33,675 nucleotides of DNA from Clostridia bacterium (lineage in GTDB: Bacteria > Bacillota > Clostridia > Oscillospirales > CAG-272), in NCBI GenBank assembly GCA_017628875.1, contig JAGBYG010000045.1:1-33675 (forward strand). Reading direction: 5' to 3'. Below, piece by piece: positions 29,431 through 33,675 of the stretch (its first letter is position 1; every line of letters starts with the position of its first letter). The notes beneath the pieces were generated by a model. That model saw only the letters and a program-made list of their open reading frames with translations. It ran no database searches and was not told the DNA's origin. The translations under genes and the position numbers were made by a program.

Positions 29431-30363
29431 TTAAACGCAAAAACACAGCGATACACCTCTTCCGTTGGTGTTCGGAGCTATATAACCGGGGTTGCCGCTT
29501 TGGTCAACTGTGCAAAAATAACCGGGGTATTGTGCAAAATAAGAACGCGTGTACCAAAGGTTAGCACCGCCGCCGTCCCCTATGGTTTTTACTCTGGAAT
29601 TTCCTGCGGCATAATAAGCAAATTGATTGCCCTCTTGAAGCGAAGCAAAAGATTTGTAACCAAAAACTTCCCATTCGGACGGAAGGAAAAGTTTATCGGA
29701 AACATAAGATAAAGATGTGGCGTTATATGTTGCGCCGTATGGAGTTTCAACGTTCAAAAGAACATCCTGTAATTCCGTTTCAAGCTGTGTAATTATTTCC
29801 GGAATACCATTAGTCCTAATATAAAGAGAAGCCCAACCACCAGTCATTGTGCCTGTACCATGTATATTACGTCCGGGGTTTAAACTGTTTTTCATCTGAA
29901 ATGTAATTCCTGCTTTTTCTCTGCCGTAACTTGTGGGGTCTGTTACATCGTTGTGGTCGAAATCAATAATCTGCGTTTCGTAAGTCACTCCGTTGATTGT
30001 GACTTTTTTCGTATCGCCAATGTTCCAATAATTCTGTGCTTCGCCTTTTTTTGCAACCTTGGAAATAGTTTCCCAAGAGTTATTTTCCAAAACAGGGTCA
30101 GCATTTATAAAATCAATTTCGGTTTCAAGTGCAAGGCTTGTGTCAATCTCTTTGCTGACTGTTTCTCCGTCAAGGCTTGCTGTAACAGTCCAAACTCCGG
30201 CTTTTTTAAGTTCAAAAACAGCCTTTCCGTCTGCGTTTGCCGTTTTGGAAATTTCGGTGTTTCCAAAATTGCAAGTAACTCTTGCTCCCGGATCCGTGGA
30301 AATAATCAAAACACAAGCAATTCCGTTCCCGCCGCCTAAAATAACCGGCTCACCTAAAATCAT
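29431..30363 (-). CDS. Tail fibre with DUF6273 lectin-like domain
   Basis: 310 residues. ATG 30363 overlaps the upstream stop (TGATG) after GGAGGTG. N-terminal Ig-like domain (GNTEISKTANADGKAVFELK, GVWTVTASLDGETVSK), then a long domain with WNIGDTKKVTINGVTYETQI, IIDFDHNDVTDPTSYGREKA, DKLFLPSEWEVFGYKSF and a terminal GRGVSLCFCV, the DUF6273 pattern of C-type-lectin-like receptors. It should bind the host surface. No reverse transcriptase or variable repeat is present here. Confidence 0.85.
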   Translation of the reverse strand: MILGEPVILGGGNGIACVLIISTDPGARVTCNFGNTEISKTANADGKAVFELKKAGVWTVTASLDGETVSKEIDTSLALETEIDFINADPVLENNSWETISKVAKKGEAQNYWNIGDTKKVTINGVTYETQIIDFDHNDVTDPTSYGREKAGITFQMKNSLNPGRNIHGTGTMTGGWASLYIRTNGIPEIITQLETELQDVLLNVETPYGATYNATSLSYVSDKLFLPSEWEVFGYKSFASLQEGNQFAYYAAGNSRVKTIGDGGGANLWYTRSYFAQYPGYFCTVDQSGNPGYIAPNTNGRGVSLCFCV

Positions 30364-30995
30364 CAAATCACCTCCGTGAGTGTGATTTGCAAGGTAATGT
30401 CTGCGGTCGGTTTTGCGCCAACTGCGTAAGCCGTAACAACTCCATTTTCGTTTCCAAAATAAATTGCAACAACCTCGTCGTTTAACATCTGGTTAATAAC
30501 GGCGCTGTCCGGCTGAATGTCAATTTTGTCGTTTTCCAAAACTCCTCCAACAAGAACGGGCTGTGTCGGAACAGCCTTCTCGTCCCAAGCGGAAGCAAGA
30601 AGAACAACTTCCGTTTTGCGAATCATCGTTTCTGCGCCAATTCCTTTTACAGAAATAGGGTCGCTTCCGTTTACGTTGTGCTGTTCTGCGTGGCGTTCTG
30701 CTGCTGCGCCAACCTGCTCTGCGGTATAATCACCTTTCTGTGCGGTAACTCTGCCAACTCTGCCGTAAACGGAAAGAACAGCACCGCTTTGAAGAACGGT
30801 TTCCTCAAGGTCTTCTTTTGTCGCACCGTTTGCGGAAAGCCATTCAATAATTTCGTTGATTTTTGTAATCGCTACATCACGAACAATTTCCTCAACTTTC
30901 GCCTGCATTTCTGCTGCCGAAAGTCCGGGAACATCAGCTTGACCTATAACGCCTTTTCCTTCAAGGTCGCTTTCAAGAATTTTATTAAGTTCCCT
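30363..30995 (-). CDS. Upper tail fibre protein; AGG in start position
   Basis: About 210 residues if read from AGG 30995, 6 bases after GAGGT. That gives M-E-L-N-K-I-L-E-S-D-L-E-G-K-G, the N-terminus I recall for this family; the first in-frame ATG (30908) would lose 29 residues. Later motifs: VYGRVGRVTAQKGDYTAEQVG and SVKGIGAETMIRKTEVVLL. It is likely the shaft connecting to the lectin-type fibre encoded next. TAA directly precedes AGG. Confidence 0.85.
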   Translation of the reverse strand, partial: RELNKILESDLEGKGVIGQADVPGLSAAEMQAKVEEIVRDVAITKINEIIEWLSANGATKEDLEETVLQSGAVLSVYGRVGRVTAQKGDYTAEQVGAAAERHAEQHNVNGSDPISVKGIGAETMIRKTEVVLLASAWDEKAVPTQPVLVGGVLENDKIDIQPDSAVINQMLNDEVVAIYFGNENGVVTAYAVGAKPTADITLQITLTEVI

Positions 30996-31004
30996 TTAAA
31001 TACC

Positions 31005-32879
31005 TCATTTCTTATATCTTCCGTTCTCGGTGTACTCTACCGAAAATCCGTAAAGTCCGAAAGATTTGTCTATGTCTTTGCAAGAAATCCTAAAGCCAAC
31101 CTTTGCGAATTTCTTTATTTTTACCTTTGCGGTTACTGTTCTGTAAGTGGGGTTTCCGTCCCAAGTAAAGTTGCTCCAACTAATGGCGTTCCAAGCAAAA
31201 TAAGAAATCTTGCCCGTCCATTCTTTAAGAACTTCCCAAATTCCGTTAATGTTTCTTTCAAGAACAACTTTGTTCTGCGGAAAAGGAGCAAGCTGAAGTC
31301 CAACTGTACGAATGGTTTTGTTTCTCCAGAAAAGGTTTCCGTCAAAGTCCGGGAAAGTCCAATAAGCTTCAATCGCTTTGTTTCCGTCAGCAGAATAATC
31401 TTCATAAGTGGTTGCGGTACTTTCGTCTGTTTCAAAGTAACAAACATTTCCGTCTTTATCTCCGAAATAAAGAACTCCGTCTTTTTCCCAAAGAACATTT
31501 GCGTTGATTCCCGTCCACATATAACATTCATACTGAAAAGTGGAAAGCGGTTCGCCCTTCTGGTAGCTTTTCTGTGACGTGTCAAGAAGGTAAAGCTTGT
31601 CACCAAGAGAAATTACATAATACTGACGAAACTTTGCGCATTCGGCATTTGCAAGTCCGCTATCGCCCATTATGGCTTTGTTTATGTAAAAAGAACGGTT
31701 CTGAGTATATTTTCTACCGTCAATGTCCGCAGGAGTAATTGCGTAAACACCTCTTTCGGTGACGAACAAAGGCTCTGTTTCCATATATACAAAAGAACGG
31801 GGTGCAATCGCTTCTTCGCCCTGCATAACGCCAACAATGGGGAAAGTCGCTCTGTCATCTTCGTCAATTCTGTAATTACGGAGAATAATGCTTCGTCCGT
31901 CAAAGGAAGGGCGAATGTGTGTCGCAAGCTGTCCTTCAATAATGGAATAACCAATAATTTCACATTTACCTTCGCCAACTGTCATATAGTCAAGGTCAGG
32001 AAAATAGAACGGATTATTTGCTTGACACCAAAAGTCCATATTAGGAAAGTCAGGGTTTCCCGCAATAAAAATTCTGTTCTGTGTAGCCGCGCTGTTATAG
32101 GCAATGCTTCTGTTGCATTTTGCAATTCTGTCGGAATATCCTTCAACAACTTTGCAAGCGGTTATTTTAACAGAATCTTCTCCGCTAACGGGGCTTTTAC
32201 CCGGTGCAGTACCGAAAGTGACCGAACCCGTTGCTCTGTCAACGGAGAAGTCTGTTCCTTCTTTTTTCTCTTGCCAATTTCCGTTCTCGTCAAGAACTTC
32301 CGCTTTAATTTCAGCCGCATCAAGTTCCGCAAAAGAAAGCTGAAACTCTGTCGCTTCAGCATTTTCTTCGGAAATAAAAAAGCTGTCGGTAAAATAACCG
32401 GTAAGAAGGTTTAAATCTTCATAAGCCGTACCGCCGCCGCTCGGCTCTTTAGAAATAAACACAGTAGGAACATAAGCTTCTTCGCTCAACGGAAAAGCTT
32501 TTTCTCCGTCACAAGCAATCGGATTTTTTCCGTCAAAGATATAAAGCTTTTCTCCAACGATCTGTGCCGTGGATTTTTCGTTTTTCATTCCGGAACAAAC
32601 AATGTTTCCGTCAAGAAAAAGGTTTTCTCCTGCGTGGATAACTTCATGTCCGACAAATTCCCATCTTCCGTTTATCTTTCCACCATAATTTTTTGAAAGC
32701 TGAAAGCCCGTCCTTTTAACAAGCTTACCAAGAAGGTCGGAAATCATGTTCGGTGCATCCGGGCTTCTTGCTTCGTCAATCTTTGCGGGAGCGGAAGAAA
32801 GGTCAATGCCTTTAAATTTATTAATGTTATAAATGCTTCTTCTAATGGTAGGTGCATCTTCTATTACTGGAAATTGCAT
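31005..32879 (-). CDS. Tail protein with beta-propeller-like repeats
   Basis: 624 residues from ATG 32879 after AAGGAGG. Predominantly beta with repeated motifs such as GEKLYIFDGKNPIACDGEKA, LYFGDKDGNVCYFETDES and DGRKYTQNRSFYINKAIMG. This resembles propeller-type podovirus tail tubular/stabilising proteins. It is the second visible gene of the late operon, before the fibres. Assignment is from fold-like pattern and position. Confidence 0.75.
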   Translation of the reverse strand: MQFPVIEDAPTIRRSIYNINKFKGIDLSSAPAKIDEARSPDAPNMISDLLGKLVKRTGFQLSKNYGGKINGRWEFVGHEVIHAGENLFLDGNIVCSGMKNEKSTAQIVGEKLYIFDGKNPIACDGEKAFPLSEEAYVPTVFISKEPSGGGTAYEDLNLLTGYFTDSFFISEENAEATEFQLSFAELDAAEIKAEVLDENGNWQEKKEGTDFSVDRATGSVTFGTAPGKSPVSGEDSVKITACKVVEGYSDRIAKCNRSIAYNSAATQNRIFIAGNPDFPNMDFWCQANNPFYFPDLDYMTVGEGKCEIIGYSIIEGQLATHIRPSFDGRSIILRNYRIDEDDRATFPIVGVMQGEEAIAPRSFVYMETEPLFVTERGVYAITPADIDGRKYTQNRSFYINKAIMGDSGLANAECAKFRQYYVISLGDKLYLLDTSQKSYQKGEPLSTFQYECYMWTGINANVLWEKDGVLYFGDKDGNVCYFETDESTATTYEDYSADGNKAIEAYWTFPDFDGNLFWRNKTIRTVGLQLAPFPQNKVVLERNINGIWEVLKEWTGKISYFAWNAISWSNFTWDGNPTYRTVTAKVKIKKFAKVGFRISCKDIDKSFGLYGFSVEYTENGRYKK

Positions 32880-32894
32880 AAGAGCACCTCCTTT

Positions 32895-33675
32895 TTATTT
32901 AAAAAGATTTCCGTAAGTGTTGCGAAGATTGTTAAGATAAGCTTGTGCGGAAATCGGCTGAACACTTCCGGTTCCATAACTGCTGTAAGCATAAGGGTTT
33001 ACACCAAGAAGTCCGCTTTTCTCAAGCTGTTCAAGTTCCCATTTTCTTCTCATTTCATCAAGGCTCTGCTGATATGCCGCCATTCTGTTGAGGAAGTCTT
33101 CGTTGTTCTGTGCAATACCCTGCTGATAAGTGAATCCTGCTTCTCCAAGATTATTAAGATAATTGCCCTGAATAGAGGTTCGCTGATTTGCATAGTCTGC
33201 GTTGTTTCTTGCAAGAAGTCCTTGTGCCGCACCGCCATTAATTCCAGCCGCAGAAAGCTGTTCCGGGTATCTTCTTTCTACCATCTGCTGTTTGATATAT
33301 GCTTCACGAAGTGCATTATCTCTTGCCGTTCCAAGCTGTTTCTGCTGATACTCATAAGCTTGTTTAAGCCTATCGTTTGCCGCTTCCATAGCCGCTTTAT
33401 AGCTGTCCTGAACAGTAGTGTCAGGCTCGATCGGAGTGGGAGCGGGAGCAGGAATGGCGCTGGTTACTAAAGAACCACCAGAATAACTATATCCACCGCT
33501 ACCGGAAGAAGAAGTTTTTTTGCCACTGCTTCCACCGCCTCCGCTTCCACCAGTGCCGCCAGTACCGCCAGTGCCACTATCATTTTTGTTTCCAACCCCA
33601 GCAGAACTACTGTAAGTGGGAGAACCGGGGGACTTTGAATAAAACGCTTCTTTTTGAGCATCTTGTATTGCCTGA
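32895..33675 (-). CDS. Gly/Ser-rich virion protein, N-terminus outside window
   Basis: The frame enters from the right edge. Visible: a Gly/Ser/Thr low-complexity region (TGGTGGTGGSGGGGSSGKK), a Pro-rich linker (IPAPAPTPIEP), a helical Gln/Ala-rich segment (KQAYEYQQKQLGTARDNALR; AAYQQSLDEMRRKWELEQLE) and a tail ending LNNLRNTYGNLFK. 260 codons including the stop are in the window. It could be an internal virion or tail-needle component; terminase and capsid genes are expected further upstream. Confidence 0.75.
   Translation of the reverse strand, partial: QAIQDAQKEAFYSKSPGSPTYSSSAGVGNKNDSGTGGTGGTGGSGGGGSSGKKTSSSGSGGYSYSGGSLVTSAIPAPAPTPIEPDTTVQDSYKAAMEAANDRLKQAYEYQQKQLGTARDNALREAYIKQQMVERRYPEQLSAAGINGGAAQGLLARNNADYANQRTSIQGNYLNNLGEAGFTYQQGIAQNNEDFLNRMAAYQQSLDEMRRKWELEQLEKSGLLGVNPYAYSSYGTGSVQPISAQAYLNNLRNTYGNLFK

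Noticed and set aside
28599..30363. Diversity-generating retroelement with lectin-type target
   Set aside because: The DUF6273 tip is of the right fold class, but no reverse transcriptase, template repeat or Avd-like gene is in the window.

Overview
The window is a temperate phage genome, or the junction region of one, from a low-GC Gram-positive host, most likely an uncultured gut clostridium. Evidence: AT-rich sequence, strong AGGAGG-type ribosome sites, tightly overlapped short genes, a tyrosine integrase, CI-like regulators, SSB/Sak recombination and DnaC/DnaD-like replication genes, a P22-type portal, an LLH-type holin and an amidase. No terminase or major capsid gene is visible; they probably lie beyond base 33675.

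Layout: 2-1135 (+) is a small accessory cassette closed by terminators. 1575-12517 (-) is a long early operon: the RAMP-like gene first, then a 413-base pentamer-periodic array, small regulators and zinc-knuckle proteins, the Sak annealing protein, SSB, replisome organiser, helicase loader, RusA, a ThyX-like protein, a membrane-anchored glucosaminidase, a circularly permuted cytosine methyltransferase and small DUF proteins. 12518-14412 is the lysogeny switch: divergent promoters, a CI-like repressor, a membrane-tailed HTH protein and a membrane protein. 14425-15432 (+) is the integrase, followed by an attP-like site whose core matches the 3' end of a tRNA (probably tRNA-Pro) and which is flanked by two pairs of 11-base arm repeats. 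Phage genes lie on both sides of the core, so this looks like the circular/excised form rather than an integrated end. 15732-33675 (-) is the late operon: tail propeller, fibres, portal, connector, a 1763-residue ejection/nuclease protein, lysis genes and small virion proteins.

The most unusual signal: at least six late genes (portal, giant ejection protein, holin, upper fibre, a membrane protein and a cysteine-protease-like protein) carry AGG exactly where ATG is expected, 6-10 bases after a good ribosome site, with no usable ATG/GTG/TTG at the proper N-terminus. Early genes and other late genes start normally. Other notable signals: an about 80-unit array with a G every 5-6 bases arranged in 5n+1 super-blocks next to a RAMP-like gene, a 57-base tRNA-like fold in the early operon 3' region, a methyltransferase with motif I moved to its C-terminus, and an in-frame ochre codon in the last late gene.
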